Of a DNA stretch of 64,000 nucleotides, positions 9,036-18,600 are shown in pieces. Both the position numbers and the translations under genes were made by a program. The DNA comes from Rheinheimera sp. EpRS3 (GTDB taxonomy: Bacteria; Pseudomonadota; Gammaproteobacteria; Enterobacterales; Alteromonadaceae): the NCBI RefSeq assembly GCF_001513785.1, contig NZ_LNQS01000001.1, positions 1,178,001 to 1,242,000 of the forward strand, given 5' to 3'. The notes under the pieces are model-generated. The model saw only the letters and a list, made by a program, of their open reading frames with translations. It did not search any database and was not told the origin of the DNA. The first letter of the stretch is position 1; every line of letters starts with the position of its first letter.

Positions 9036-9153
9036 CCGTGCTACCGGCTTACCAATAAAGCGTCAGCCAACATAACAAAGACTATGCCGGTTTAGGCAGT
9101 GTTGTGCTATTATGCACGGCTAATTTTCAGCGGTCAGATTTTAAGGGCAACTT

Positions 9154-9618
9154 ATGCAGGTTATTGAAGCAGGGTTTTCTGCCAACGGTAAGAAGTTTGC
9201 GTTAGTCGTAGCGCGGTTTAACAGCTTTATTGTTGAGAGCTTATTAAGCGGTGCAACCGACACATTGCAGCGTATTGGCAACGTGGCAGAGCAGGATATC
9301 ACCGTGATCCGTGTACCGGGCGCCTTTGAATTGCCGCTGGCAGTGCAGCGTGTTGCTGCCAGTAAAAAATATGACGGCATTATTGCACTGGGTGCAGTTA
9401 TCCGCGGTGGTACGCCACATTTTGAATATGTATCCGGTGAATGTACCAAAGGTATTGCCCAGGTAATGATGCAACATGACATTCCGGTAGCTTTTGGTGT
9501 ACTCACGGTAGACAGCATTGAGCAAGCCATTGAGCGCGCAGGAACCAAGGCTGGTAACAAAGGTAGCGAAGCTGCCATGTCTACGCTGGAAATGGTTAAC
9601 CTGCTGGCCAAGCTGTAA
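9154..9618 (+). CDS. ribH: 6,7-dimethyl-8-ribityllumazine synthase
   Basis: A 154-residue lumazine synthase that condenses the pyrimidine and butanone phosphate precursors and forms icosahedral or pentameric shells. Family motifs are present: [41 protein letters not shown] and [15 protein letters not shown] 118-base gap separates it from ribB/X, the largest in the cluster, so an internal promoter is possible (TATTAT near 9108), but I could not identify a convincing -35. nusB follows after 17 bases. Confidence 0.97.
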   Translation: MQVIEAGFSANGKKFALVVARFNSFIVESLLSGATDTLQRIGNVAEQDITVIRVPGAFELPLAVQRVAASKKYDGIIALGAVIRGGTPHFEYVSGECTKGIAQVMMQHDIPVAFGVLTVDSIEQAIERAGTKAGNKGSEAAMSTLEMVNLLAKL

Positions 9619-9635
9619 CAGGAAGAGACGCACAG

Positions 9636-10049
9636 ATGAAACCTAATGCCCGTCGTCAGTCACGGTCACTTGCAGTACAGGGAATATACAGCTGGCATGT
9701 CAGCAAAAACCCTATTGCAGATATTGAGCAACAACTATTATTAGAAACCAACGTTAAACATCTCGACGTTGGCTATTTTCAGGATCTGGTGCGTGGTGTG
9801 GTAAAAAACCATGCGGTACTGGATGAAGCATTAAAACCTTATTTAGATCGGCCGTTCGATGAAATTGATTTTGTTGAAAAAGCCATATTGCGGGTGTCAG
9901 CTTACGAGCTGAAATACCGTCTTGATGTTCCGTACAAGGTGATTATCAACGAAGCTATTGAGCTGGCCAAAGCGTTCGCCGCCGACGACAGCCATAAGTT
10001 CGTTAACGGCATTCTGGATAAAGCCGTACGCGTACTGCGTCCAAGTTAA
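9636..10049 (+). CDS. nusB: Transcription antitermination factor NusB
   Basis: A 137-residue all-helical protein that with NusE/S10 binds boxA RNA and supports rRNA antitermination. It begins with the typical basic patch ([20 protein letters not shown]) and ends with [31 protein letters not shown]. Length matches E. coli NusB (139). It sits in its conserved place between ribH and thiL. Confidence 0.97.
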   Translation: MKPNARRQSRSLAVQGIYSWHVSKNPIADIEQQLLLETNVKHLDVGYFQDLVRGVVKNHAVLDEALKPYLDRPFDEIDFVEKAILRVSAYELKYRLDVPYKVIINEAIELAKAFAADDSHKFVNGILDKAVRVLRPS

Positions 10050-10050
10050 A

Positions 10051-10083
10051 AGGAGAGCCGACATCAGTCGGCTTCTTAGTTTT
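10051..10083 (+). promoter_or_regulatory. Hairpin between the Shine-Dalgarno and start codon of thiL
   Basis: AGGAG (10051-10055), an ideal ribosome site, is separated from the thiL ATG (10084) by 28 bases. Inside that gap is a perfect 7-bp stem, AGCCGAC (10056-10062) with GTCGGCT (10067-10073), loop ATCA, then TCTTAGTTTT. If the hairpin folds, the SD-to-ATG distance becomes about 10 bases. The same hairpin plus T-rich tail also resembles a weak terminator. Confidence 0.55.
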
Positions 10084-11046
10084 ATGGGTGAATTCGAACT
10101 CATTTCCCGCTATTTTGCCAACTGTGGCGCCAAACGCGCCGACAGTGCTATCGGTGTTGGTGATGATGGTGCTGTACTGCAGGTGCGTGATGGCTATGAC
10201 TTAGTGGTTACCACCGACACTATGGTGGTAGGTACGCATTTTTTCCCTGATGATGAGCCCCGTGCGCTGGGCCACAAACTAGTGACCGTAAATGTCAGTG
10301 ATTTAGCCGCCATGGGCGCAGAGCCAGCCTGGTTATCGCTGGCGCTGACATTACCAGCCGTGGATGAGCCCTGGGTGGCAGCCTTTGCTGCAGGCTTACA
10401 CGAAACCGCTGAATACTATAATTGCCAGTTAATTGGCGGCGACACCACCCGTGGCCCGCTTAGTCTGACCATGATAGCCAAAGGCATAGTACCGCGCGGT
10501 AAAGCACTGACCCGCAGCGGTGCCAAAGTAGGTGATTATATTTATGTTACCGGTACTTTAGGTGACGCTGCTCTGGGGCTGAAACTGTGTCAGGGCCTGC
10601 ATGAAGTCAGTAAAAAACATCAGACCCATATTCTGCAACGTTTTCATTATCCTTCAGCCCGTGTTGCACTTGGCCAGGCGCTGAGGAATATTGCCAGCAG
10701 TGCGATGGATTTATCCGATGGTCTGTATAGCGATATTCAGCATATTATGAAGCGCTCTGCGGTGGGGGCCAGTATTGATGTTGCCCGTTTGCCACTGTCG
10801 CAAGCGGTTAAAGACAGTTGCGATAGCGCCACGGCAATACAACTGGCGTTATCTGGCGGTGAAGACTACGAACTGTTGTTTACCGTACCAGAAGCCCGGC
10901 GCGGTTCGCTGGATGTATTACTGTCGCCCTACGGTGTTGGCGTTAGTTGTATCGGCCGTGTTACCGGTGCTGCCGGTAAGCTGGAGCTGAAACAGGGCGA
11001 ACAACCGTTTAACTACCAGCATAATGGCTTTAAACATTTCTTATGA
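10084..11046 (+). CDS. thiL: Thiamine-monophosphate kinase
   Basis: A 320-residue kinase making thiamine diphosphate, the active cofactor, from thiamine monophosphate. It has the AIGVGDDGAVLQ Mg/ATP segment, VSDLAAMGAEPAWL, QLIGGDTTRGPLS and the C-terminal SGGEDYELLFTV. The start at 10084 (MGEFELISRYF) matches where E. coli ThiL begins; a longer in-frame reading starts inside nusB. The stop overlaps the pgpA start by four bases (ATGA), so pgpA is probably translated by coupling. The ribosome-binding arrangement is unusual (see the hairpin entry). Confidence 0.96.
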   Translation: MGEFELISRYFANCGAKRADSAIGVGDDGAVLQVRDGYDLVVTTDTMVVGTHFFPDDEPRALGHKLVTVNVSDLAAMGAEPAWLSLALTLPAVDEPWVAAFAAGLHETAEYYNCQLIGGDTTRGPLSLTMIAKGIVPRGKALTRSGAKVGDYIYVTGTLGDAALGLKLCQGLHEVSKKHQTHILQRFHYPSARVALGQALRNIASSAMDLSDGLYSDIQHIMKRSAVGASIDVARLPLSQAVKDSCDSATAIQLALSGGEDYELLFTVPEARRGSLDVLLSPYGVGVSCIGRVTGAAGKLELKQGEQPFNYQHNGFKHFL

Positions 11047-11522
11047 ACGAACTGAAGTTTAACCTCAGAAAGTGGTATCAATTTCTTGCAGTGGGTTTTG
11101 GCAGTGGCTTATCGCCGGTAGCGCCGGGTACGTTTGGCACGCTGGCAGCCGTGCCATTGGTGGCGTTGTTGCTGTGGGCTGGCAATATTTGGCTGTTGAC
11201 CTTTGTTGTTATTGGCAGTGTGCTTGGTATCTATATCTGTGGTCAGACAGCAACTGAAATGGAAACTCATGACCATAGCGCTATAGTGTGGGACGAAATT
11301 GTTGGCTATGGCATTACCATGCTGTGGGCCCCGCTGCACTGGCAGACGTTTTTACTGGGGTTTGTCTTATTTCGTCTGTTTGATATTGTAAAACCTTGGC
11401 CGATAAGCTTGCTGGATCGCCATCTGGGCGGCGGTATTGGCATTATGCTTGATGATATTGCGGCCGGTGTCGCTGCGCTTATCGTGTTGCAATTGTTACT
11501 GCCGTTTTTACCATTGGGCTAA
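11043..11522 (+). CDS. pgpA: Phosphatidylglycerophosphatase A
   Basis: A 159-residue inner-membrane phosphatase removing phosphate from phosphatidylglycerophosphate to give phosphatidylglycerol. It shows GFGSGLSPVAPGTFGTLAAVP near the N-terminus, the conserved VWDEIVGYGITM, and RLFDIVKPWPI followed by GIGIMLDDIAAG, all characteristic. Three to four hydrophobic segments are visible. It is the last gene of the rib-nus-thi-pgp run, overlapping thiL by four bases. Confidence 0.96.
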   Translation: MNELKFNLRKWYQFLAVGFGSGLSPVAPGTFGTLAAVPLVALLLWAGNIWLLTFVVIGSVLGIYICGQTATEMETHDHSAIVWDEIVGYGITMLWAPLHWQTFLLGFVLFRLFDIVKPWPISLLDRHLGGGIGIMLDDIAAGVAALIVLQLLLPFLPLG

Positions 11523-11548
11523 CGCAAAATAAGAAAGAGAGTGCATCA

Positions 11549-14500
11549 ATGAAAAAAGCCTTACTGTTGTTTTTATTGTTGTGTCCTCTTACTTTGTATG
11601 CGTACAACCAACCATCGGTATATGATTTTGATATCAAGCACTGGAACAGTGCTGATGGCCTGTCCAGTAATTCAGTACGGTCTGTCAGCCAGGATTCGCA
11701 AGGGTTTATCTGGTTAGCGACTCTGTATGGCCTGAATCGCTTTGACGGCGTACAGTTTGAGCATTTTACCAAAGAAAGCCATCGCCATCTGGCCAGCAAT
11801 AGTGTTACCCGCCTGCTGCATGACAGTCAGGGCTATATGTGGGTGGGCACGAAGTCTGGCCTGTCGGGGTTTGACCCGCTGACATTACAGTTTGAACGTT
11901 ATCAGATCCTCTCTGAAGTTACCGCTATTATTGAAGTCCGCCCCGGTGAAATCTGGGTGGCAGCTGATCATTTATTTCGTATCTACAATGGCCATGTCAG
12001 CCGGGTAGAGCAGGTGCTTTCGCAGGTCAGCCAACTGGAGCTGGTGGGTGAGCATATCTGGATCATGGGGTCTGAGCAGCTGTACCGCATGGATCTGGAT
12101 GGCAATGTAAAAAGCTACACCTTACCGGCCGAGCTTATTCAAACTCCGGTTTATGATTTGTACTGGACCGAAAAAGGTTTACATATTGCCGGTGAGTCGG
12201 GGTTTTATCATCTGAATGTTGCCACTAGCGAGGTACAAAAGTGTCAGCTACCGGATCAAAACAGCACTGCAGTATACAAACTACTGCGTGACAGCCGTGG
12301 TAATAGTTGGATATCAGCCCACCGTAAATTATTTCATAAACATGCCAAACAGCCCTGGCAGCATATTACCGGCGACGAACTGGGTAGTTACCCTTGGTTT
12401 AGTGATATTTTTGAAGACCGTGATAACAATATCTGGTTGGCCAGTTTCAGCGATGGCTTATACCGCGCAGCAGTAGGAAATATTCGCCGGGTAGTACCGT
12501 TTCAACCAGACGCTGTGGTACGCAGCGTCGCCGTTACCCCATCAGATACATTGTTGGTGGCCGGGCAGTCGGATATTGGCGAGTTAGCAGCTGATGGTCA
12601 ATACCACAGCCTGATCAATGCTGAACAGCTAGGCAGCGGCACCGTGCACGACATTTACTGGCCAGATGCCAACCATGTATGGCTTGGTACTGACAACGGT
12701 ATTCTGGCATATCAGCGGGATACCAGGCAGCTTACGACACAGTTTGATAGCTTAAAAGGCTTTGCCGTAAGAGTGCTGCAAGCAGATACAACGGGTGGTT
12801 TATGGATTGGCGGTGTGATGGGGCTGGTGCATTACCAGCACAACACGCTGACACCGTTTGCGTTGAACACTGATCTGGAATCCCGCCACATTACCGTGTT
12901 GCAGCAAAACGATAAGCAACTGGTATTTGGCACTACCCGCGGCTTATATCAGTACGAACAGCAACGCCTTAGTCGGTTGGGCGTTGGCACGGCGTTGTAC
13001 AACAGTTACATTACCGCCTTGCTGTTGTTACCCAACGGCCATTTACTGGCCAGCACGCTTGATGACGGCATCTTTATTCGCCGTGCCGACAACAGCTGGT
13101 ATCAGTTGCATACCGCTAACGGGCTACCGCACAGCCCGGTAGTCAGCATGACATACGATGGCGCAACAGATTATATCTGGATCAGCAGCCATAAAGGCAT
13201 TTTTCGTTTACGCGCGGCAGAGCTTGACCGGCCAAATCTGGATAACCTGCCAATAGAGGATGTACTGGGGCCACATGATCGCCAGTTGGGCACTGTACCC
13301 GGGCGTTGTTGTAACGGCGCTGGCCATGCCAAGGTCGCATTGTGGCAGCAGCAGTATTGGTACCCTACATTAAAGGGCCTGGTGGCCGTGCCGGCAGAAC
13401 TTAACCGTAAAGCTGATAAGCCCGTACAGCCGGTAATTAAACTGGTGCAGGGCCAGCAAACTTATGTTCTTACCGCAGAGCAGCAACGTTTGGTATTAGA
13501 GCTGGACGATCGCAACATCAGCATTAAATACTCTGCGTTGGAATTTATCAAACCAGCCGCTTTACAGTTTCGCTATCAGTTAACCGGCTTTGAACCTAGC
13601 TGGCATGACGCTGCAGACCGGCGTGAAGCCGTTTACACTAACCTGGAACCCGGGCGTTTTGTGTTTCGCATACAAACCCGGCTGGAGAATGAACCCTGGG
13701 CTGCTGCGCAAACACAGGAGCTTGAACTGATTGTGCCCAAGCGCTTTGACGAAACTCTGGTATACCGTGGCTTATGGCTGGTGCTGTTTTTGTTTTGTCT
13801 GTACGGCCTGATCTGGCTGTTAAGGCGCAATACTGTGCACCAGCAACAACAGCTGGAGCGCCTGGTAAAGCAGCGCACACAGGAGCTGGAAAACAGTAAC
13901 CTGAAACTAAATGAATTAAATGAACAACTGGCATTACTAACCCATAAAGATAGTTTAACCGGTCTGCGTAACCGTCGTTTTATGTTTGAACAGTTGCCAA
14001 AAGACATCGAACACTTTCAGCGCAACCGTGAGTCTATGCAAACGCAGGGCAAATGCGTGGCGTTAATTCATCTGGATCTGGATAACTTTAAACAGGTTAA
14101 TGATCAGTTTGGTAACAGTGCTGGTGACAGCTGTATTCAACAGGTAGCCGGTTTACTGATCCGTGAAACACGTGGCTCAGATTATGTTGTACGCTTTGCC
14201 GGTGAAGAGTTTGTCCTGGTGCTGCGTGATATACCGCTTGAACTGGTAGAGCAGTTTAGTTATCGCCTGAATGAGCTGGTGGCTAAAACGGTGTTTAATT
14301 TACCTGACGGGCACCGCACCCGCTTAACCTGCTCAGTGGGCTATGCTGTCTACCCGTTAGAATTACTTGGCGGGCAGCTGATCAACTGGGAAGTATCGTT
14401 ACAACTGGCTGAAATGGCGTTGTACCATGTTAAACATGCGGGTAAAAATGGTGTAGCGACTATTCACTTTGATCAGCAGGTTGATGCCTTTGAATTTGAA

Positions 14501-14581
14501 GACTCATCGCATGTTGAAGCACAGGTAGAGCGTCTACTGGCCGCCGGGTTGGCACATTTTGAACTAAAAAATACCCGCTGA
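11549..14581 (+). CDS. Beta-propeller sensor diguanylate cyclase (Reg_prop / Y_Y_Y / GGDEF)
   Basis: A 1010-residue membrane sensor. A signal peptide (KKALLLFLLLCPLTLYA) is followed by a periplasmic two-component-regulator-type propeller with repeats such as DSQGFIWLATLYGLNRFD and DSQGYMWVGTKSGLSGFD, then a Y_Y_Y-like domain (about 650-725, ISIKYSALEF...FRYQLTGFEPSW). One membrane helix lies at about 738-760, a Gln/Glu-rich coiled coil follows, and a GGDEF domain starts near 801 (DSLTGLRNRR). The active site is AGEEF (about 883), a functional variant, with the inhibitory RxxD (RGSD) five residues ahead, so it should make c-di-GMP with product feedback. The propeller ligand is unknown. The gene is 26 bases after pgpA but has its own ribosome site and downstream terminator. 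Confidence 0.92.
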   Translation: MKKALLLFLLLCPLTLYAYNQPSVYDFDIKHWNSADGLSSNSVRSVSQDSQGFIWLATLYGLNRFDGVQFEHFTKESHRHLASNSVTRLLHDSQGYMWVGTKSGLSGFDPLTLQFERYQILSEVTAIIEVRPGEIWVAADHLFRIYNGHVSRVEQVLSQVSQLELVGEHIWIMGSEQLYRMDLDGNVKSYTLPAELIQTPVYDLYWTEKGLHIAGESGFYHLNVATSEVQKCQLPDQNSTAVYKLLRDSRGNSWISAHRKLFHKHAKQPWQHITGDELGSYPWFSDIFEDRDNNIWLASFSDGLYRAAVGNIRRVVPFQPDAVVRSVAVTPSDTLLVAGQSDIGELAADGQYHSLINAEQLGSGTVHDIYWPDANHVWLGTDNGILAYQRDTRQLTTQFDSLKGFAVRVLQADTTGGLWIGGVMGLVHYQHNTLTPFALNTDLESRHITVLQQNDKQLVFGTTRGLYQYEQQRLSRLGVGTALYNSYITALLLLPNGHLLASTLDDGIFIRRADNSWYQLHTANGLPHSPVVSMTYDGATDYIWISSHKGIFRLRAAELDRPNLDNLPIEDVLGPHDRQLGTVPGRCCNGAGHAKVALWQQQYWYPTLKGLVAVPAELNRKADKPVQPVIKLVQGQQTYVLTAEQQRLVLELDDRNISIKYSALEFIKPAALQFRYQLTGFEPSWHDAADRREAVYTNLEPGRFVFRIQTRLENEPWAAAQTQELELIVPKRFDETLVYRGLWLVLFLFCLYGLIWLLRRNTVHQQQQLERLVKQRTQELENSNLKLNELNEQLALLTHKDSLTGLRNRRFMFEQLPKDIEHFQRNRESMQTQGKCVALIHLDLDNFKQVNDQFGNSAGDSCIQQVAGLLIRETRGSDYVVRFAGEEFVLVLRDIPLELVEQFSYRLNELVAKTVFNLPDGHRTRLTCSVGYAVYPLELLGGQLINWEVSLQLAEMALYHVKHAGKNGVATIHFDQQVDAFEFEDSSHVEAQVERLLAAGLAHFELKNTR

Positions 14582-14608
14582 TAACGGTTTGTTAGCAGCG
14601 GGTTTTTA
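14573..14608. terminator. Bidirectional terminator between the GGDEF gene and dxs
   Basis: ACCCGCTG (14573-14580) pairs with CAGCGGGT (14596-14603). TTTTT follows on the plus strand, and on the minus strand the stem is followed by ATTTTTTAG, so it can serve both convergent genes. The left arm overlaps the end of the GGDEF reading frame. Confidence 0.8.
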
Positions 14609-14621
14609 GTGGTGTTAACGG

Positions 14622-16481
14622 TTAAAGCCGTTGTTGGATACTGGCAAGAATACCGTTGCTGTCCAGCGCCAGCTCAGTATAAATTTCTTCCTGGCTGCCA
14701 TGCTTAATAAAGTGGTCCGGCAAACCCAGGTTCAGGCTTTGCACCGCCAGCCGGGCTTTAGCAATAAACTCATTAACGGCTGAACCGGCCCCACCGGTTA
14801 TGGCATTGTCTTCAACCGTGACAAACAGCTGATGGCTTTGTGCCAGTTCAGTTAACAAGCCTTCATCAAGGGGTTTGACAAAACGCATATCTACCAGAGT
14901 GGCGTTTAACTGCTCTGCTGCATGCTGACAGGCACTTAACAGCGGGCCAAAAGCCAGTATGGCGATATTCTCACCCTGGCGTACCACTTTGGCTTTACCC
15001 AATGGCAGCAATTGCATTTGCGGCTGGGCATCAATACCGGTGCCACTGCCGCGCGGATAACGCACTGCTGCAGGTCCCTGATACTGATAGCCGGTATATA
15101 GCATCTGGCGGCATTCGTCTTCGTCTGATGGCGTCATAACCACCATATTCGGAATGCAGCGCATAAAGCTGATATCAAAAGCCCCCTGATGGGTTGGGCC
15201 ATCGGCACCGACTACGCCGGCACGGTCAACCGCAAACAGCACATCAAGGTTCTGCAGGGCTACGTCATGGATCAATTGGTCATAACCGCGCTGCAAAAAG
15301 CTGGAGTAAATAGCCACTACCGGCTTTAAGCCTTCAATTGCCATACCTGCGGCTAGCGTAACGGCATGCTGCTCGGCAATGGCGACATCGAAATAGCGTT
15401 TAGGGTAGCTTTTAGAAAACCGGACTAAGTCAGAGCCTTCACGCATAGCAGGCGTAATCGCCTGTAAGCGTTCATCCTGCGCTGCCATATCGCATATCCA
15501 GTTGCCAAAGATGTTCGAAAAACTGGGACGGCCAGCCTTTTTCGCCGGTTGCTTTTTATCATCCGGGTTAAATTTAGATACGGCATGATAGCCAATAGGA
15601 TCAGCTTCTGCCGGGGCATAACCTTTGCCTTTTTTAGTGACAATATGCAGCAGCTGCGGCCCTTTTAAATTACGCATATTGCGGATGGTATCTACCAGCC
15701 CCAGTACGTCGTGACCGTCAATTGGGCCGATATAGTTAAAGCCCAGCTCTTCAAAAAAGGTGCCTGGCGTGACCATGCCTTTAAAGTGCTCTTCAGCACG
15801 GCTGGCCAGTTCATGCAGCGGCGGCACACCACTTAAAATCTTTTTACCGCCTTCGCGCAGGCTGGTGTAAAAGCTGCCGGATAAAATACGGGCAAAATAG
15901 CGATTTAAGGCACCAACGTTTTCTGAGATCGACATTTCATTGTCATTCAGAATAACCAGCATGTCAGGCCGTACTTCGCCGGCATGGTTTAGTGCTTCAA
16001 AGGCCATACCGGCGGTAATAGCGCCGTCACCAATGACAGCAACCACTTTGCGGTTATTGCGTGCCTGCTGAGCGGCAATCGCCATACCTAAAGCCGCACT
16101 GATTGACGTACTGGAGTGGCCGACAGACAACACGTCGTATTCGCTTTCTTCGCGATACGGAAAAGGGTGCAGGCCATCTTTCTGGCGAATGGTGTGCATA
16201 CGCTCAGCCCGGCCGGTCAGAATTTTATGTGGATAAGCCTGATGGCCCACATCCCAGATTAACCGGTCAAACGGGGTGTTATACACATAATGCAAAGCAA
16301 CGGTAAGCTCTACCGTGCCTAAGCCAGAGGCAAAGTGGCCACTGCTCTGGCTGACACTCTGCAACAAATAACTGCGCAACTCGTCACTGAGTGCGGGCAG
16401 TTTGTCCTGTGGCAGCTGACGCAGCTGCTCGGGTAAATTAGCCTTGGCTAATAACGGGTAATCGTTAATATCTAACGCCAT
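14622..16481 (-). CDS. dxs: 1-deoxy-D-xylulose-5-phosphate synthase
   Basis: A 619-residue thiamine-diphosphate enzyme that condenses pyruvate and glyceraldehyde 3-phosphate, the entry step of the MEP isoprenoid pathway. The ThDP-binding motif [18 protein letters not shown] with LNDNEMSIS is near residue 150-185; [19 protein letters not shown] lies at the N-terminus and [18 protein letters not shown] in the pyrimidine domain. It follows ispA after 14 bases in the conserved order xseB-ispA-dxs. ThiL and ThiI nearby are consistent with its need for ThDP and with DXP being a thiamine precursor, but that link is contextual. Confidence 0.98.
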   Translation of the reverse strand: MALDINDYPLLAKANLPEQLRQLPQDKLPALSDELRSYLLQSVSQSSGHFASGLGTVELTVALHYVYNTPFDRLIWDVGHQAYPHKILTGRAERMHTIRQKDGLHPFPYREESEYDVLSVGHSSTSISAALGMAIAAQQARNNRKVVAVIGDGAITAGMAFEALNHAGEVRPDMLVILNDNEMSISENVGALNRYFARILSGSFYTSLREGGKKILSGVPPLHELASRAEEHFKGMVTPGTFFEELGFNYIGPIDGHDVLGLVDTIRNMRNLKGPQLLHIVTKKGKGYAPAEADPIGYHAVSKFNPDDKKQPAKKAGRPSFSNIFGNWICDMAAQDERLQAITPAMREGSDLVRFSKSYPKRYFDVAIAEQHAVTLAAGMAIEGLKPVVAIYSSFLQRGYDQLIHDVALQNLDVLFAVDRAGVVGADGPTHQGAFDISFMRCIPNMVVMTPSDEDECRQMLYTGYQYQGPAAVRYPRGSGTGIDAQPQMQLLPLGKAKVVRQGENIAILAFGPLLSACQHAAEQLNATLVDMRFVKPLDEGLLTELAQSHQLFVTVEDNAITGGAGSAVNEFIAKARLAVQSLNLGLPDHFIKHGSQEEIYTELALDSNGILASIQQRL

Positions 16482-16495
16482 AATCCATGCCTGTG

Positions 16496-17383
16496 TTAAA
16501 ACCTGCGTTCGATAATATACTGCGCAAAGGCGCGTAGCTCATCAGTGTTATACGGTAAGCTAGCCAGAGCGTTCAGTGCATCCTGATATAATTGCTGTGC
16601 TTTGGCTTTGGCATTGTCCAGCCCCAGTAATGCCGGGTAGGTTGATTTGTTTGCCTTGGTATCGGACCCCTGTGGCTTGCCAAGTGTGCTGGTGTCGCTT
16701 TCAATGTCGAGAATATCATCCTGCACCTGAAATGCCAGCCCTAAAGCTTGGGCGAACTGCACTAAAGCATCGCGCTCTGCTAAGTTTTGCCGCTTGCTAC
16801 ACAACCAGGCCAGATGCACTGCACATTCAATCAGGGCGCCGGTTTTCAGCCTGTGCATTTGTTCAAGCTGCGCCAGGCTGGTGTGCTGGTTAGTTTGGGC
16901 TAAATCTATCGCCTGGCCACCGCACATACCGCTGTAACCTGCGGCCTGTGACAGCTGTTGCAACATTTTTACGATATTGCTGCTATCTACCTGCTGATAC
17001 GGGTGTGCGCTTAATATCTCAAAAGCCAGTGTTTGCAAAGCATCACCTGCCAGTATGGCAGTGGCTTCATCAAAAGCTTTGTGGCAGGTGGGTTTGCCAC
17101 GGCGTAAATCGTCGTTATCCATCGCCGGTAAATCGTCGTGAATAAGCGAGTAACTGTGCAAGGCTTCCAGCGCTGCAGCCGGGCCGTCTAAATCATGCAG
17201 GCTGGCACCAAGCAGTGTGCCGCAGCTATACACCAGAAAAGGCCGTACTCTTTTACCACCTAGCAATAAGCTGTACGACATAGCAGACAACAGCCGCTGA
17301 TCGGTAACAGTGCGGTTGTTTAACTGCTGCTGTAAATGTTGTTCGACCCGCTGCTGGTATAACGCTAAACGTTCAGGTTGCAC
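16496..17383 (-). CDS. ispA: Farnesyl diphosphate synthase (geranyltranstransferase)
   Basis: A 295-residue prenyltransferase building farnesyl diphosphate from IPP and DMAPP. Both aspartate-rich motifs are intact: [14 protein letters not shown] (first) and [12 protein letters not shown] (second), plus [13 protein letters not shown] place the start at GTG 17383 (reading [11 protein letters not shown]) because AGGAG lies six bases before it and it abuts the xseB stop codon without overlap; a TTG 24 bases further upstream is open but lacks a ribosome site. The resulting length matches E. coli IspA (299). Confidence 0.96.
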   Translation of the reverse strand: MQPERLALYQQRVEQHLQQQLNNRTVTDQRLLSAMSYSLLLGGKRVRPFLVYSCGTLLGASLHDLDGPAAALEALHSYSLIHDDLPAMDNDDLRRGKPTCHKAFDEATAILAGDALQTLAFEILSAHPYQQVDSSNIVKMLQQLSQAAGYSGMCGGQAIDLAQTNQHTSLAQLEQMHRLKTGALIECAVHLAWLCSKRQNLAERDALVQFAQALGLAFQVQDDILDIESDTSTLGKPQGSDTKANKSTYPALLGLDNAKAKAQQLYQDALNALASLPYNTDELRAFAQYIIERRF

Positions 17384-17384
17384 C

Positions 17385-17630
17385 TTATTCTCCTGCTGGC
17401 GGGTCAAAAGGTAATAATGATTCCTGTTGTTGTTGCTGCATCAGGATCTGGACTTTTTGCTCTGCTGCTTGCAACAGTTGCTGGCTTTGCCGGGCGAGGG
17501 TAATGCCGCGTTCAAATTGTTGCAACGACTGATCCAGCGATAGCTCGCCTTGCTCCAGTTGCTGCACAATAAGCTCAAGTTCAGACAAGGTTTGTTCAAA
17601 CTGGCTTAAATCTGCTTTTTTCTTGCTCAT
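17385..17630 (-). CDS. xseB: Exodeoxyribonuclease VII small subunit
   Basis: An 81-residue, mostly helical protein with the family signature [30 protein letters not shown]. It binds the large subunit XseA, which is not in this window, in a nuclease for single-stranded DNA. Its C-terminus is Gln-rich ([12 protein letters not shown]). It is the first gene of the xseB-ispA-dxs operon; the spacing to ispA is one base. Confidence 0.94.
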   Translation of the reverse strand: MSKKKADLSQFEQTLSELELIVQQLEQGELSLDQSLQQFERGITLARQSQQLLQAAEQKVQILMQQQQQESLLPFDPPAGE

Positions 17631-17829
17631 ACTACCCCCGGAAAAAGTGTGCGCAAAGGTACCTTAGCAGGCTATTATGGTCAATCAGAAAGCGGATGTG
17701 AAAGGCTAAATTGATAATTTTACGTAATTTATGCTTAATCATTCTGCGTGGTTGTCGATAAACAACTATCGTCTAAGATAAACTTGTACAGATAGCTGGT
17801 GCAGTAGTGTTGCAATTAAGGAGAGTAAA
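17631..17829. promoter_or_regulatory. Divergent intergenic region xseB / pomA
   Basis: This 199-base region must hold two outward promoters. For pomA, TTGTCG (17752-17757) and TAAGAT (17774-17779) with a 16-base spacer form a plausible sigma-70 promoter about 50 bases from the GTG start. For xseB no clear pair was found; TTGACC on the minus strand (17677-17682 complement) lacks a good -10 at the right distance. No sigma-28 flagellar consensus was recognised. Confidence 0.4.
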
Positions 17830-18597
17830 GTGGATTTAGCTACCCTAGTTGGTATGTTAGGTGCAATTGGTTTTATTGTCATGGCGATGATTCTGGGTAG
17901 CAGCGGTGCGCCTGGAATGTTTATGGATACAGTATCAGTACTGATTGTGTTTGGTGGCTCTATCTTTGTGGTTATCTCTAAGTTTACGCTGAGCCAGTTT
18001 TTCGGTTCAGGCAAAGCCGCCGCTAAAGCCTTTATGTTTAAAATTGAATCGCCCGAAGAGCTGATCGAAAAAGCCGTACAACTGGCTGACTCTGCGCGTA
18101 AAGGCGGTTTTCTGGCACTGGAAGAGGCTGAAATTCCCAATTCGTTTATGCAAAAAGGTGTCAATATGCTGGTGGATGGCCATGATGCCGATGTAGTACG
18201 TGCCACCTTATTAAAAGACATCAGCCTGACCGAAAAGCGGCATGAAACAGCAATCGCTCTTTTTAAGAGCCTGGGTGATATTGCCCCGGCGATGGGCATG
18301 ATCGGTACGCTGATAGGCCTGGTGGCGATGTTATCTAATATGGATGACCCTAAAGCGATCGGCCCGGCCATGGCAGTGGCGCTATTAACCACCTTGTACG
18401 GTGCTTTTATTGCCAACGTAATAGCCATACCACTGGCTGATAAACTGGCTATTCGTAACCAGCAGGAAAAGATGAATAACCAGTTAATTCTCGATGCGAT
18501 ACTGGGTATTCAGGATGGCCAGAACCCGAAAGTGATTGAAGGTATATTGCGTAATTATTTAGCGCAGGGTAAACGCGAAGTAGTCCCGGCGGAGTAA
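17830..18597 (+). CDS. pomA: Flagellar motor stator protein PomA (MotA family)
   Basis: A 255-residue inner-membrane protein with four hydrophobic segments and the MotA/PomA core (GDIAPAMGMIGTLIGLVAMLSNMDDP, then GPAMAVALLTTLYGAFIANVIAIP). With PomB it forms the ion-conducting stator that turns the flagellum. The PomA-type start (MDLATLVGMLGAIGF) resembles sodium-driven Vibrio PomA rather than proton-driven MotA, so sodium drive is likely but inferred. The start codon is GTG at 17830 with AAGGAGAG just upstream (about 17818-17825). pomB follows after three bases. Confidence 0.95.
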   Translation: MDLATLVGMLGAIGFIVMAMILGSSGAPGMFMDTVSVLIVFGGSIFVVISKFTLSQFFGSGKAAAKAFMFKIESPEELIEKAVQLADSARKGGFLALEEAEIPNSFMQKGVNMLVDGHDADVVRATLLKDISLTEKRHETAIALFKSLGDIAPAMGMIGTLIGLVAMLSNMDDPKAIGPAMAVALLTTLYGAFIANVIAIPLADKLAIRNQQEKMNNQLILDAILGIQDGQNPKVIEGILRNYLAQGKREVVPAE

Positions 18598-18600
18598 TGT

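Noticed and set aside
9036-9153. FMN riboswitch upstream of ribH
   Set aside because: The 118-base gap has none of the conserved RFN-element segments.
17766-18428. 220-codon minus-strand open frame opposite pomA
   Set aside because: Antisense shadow of pomA; Ser/Ile-rich, without family motifs.
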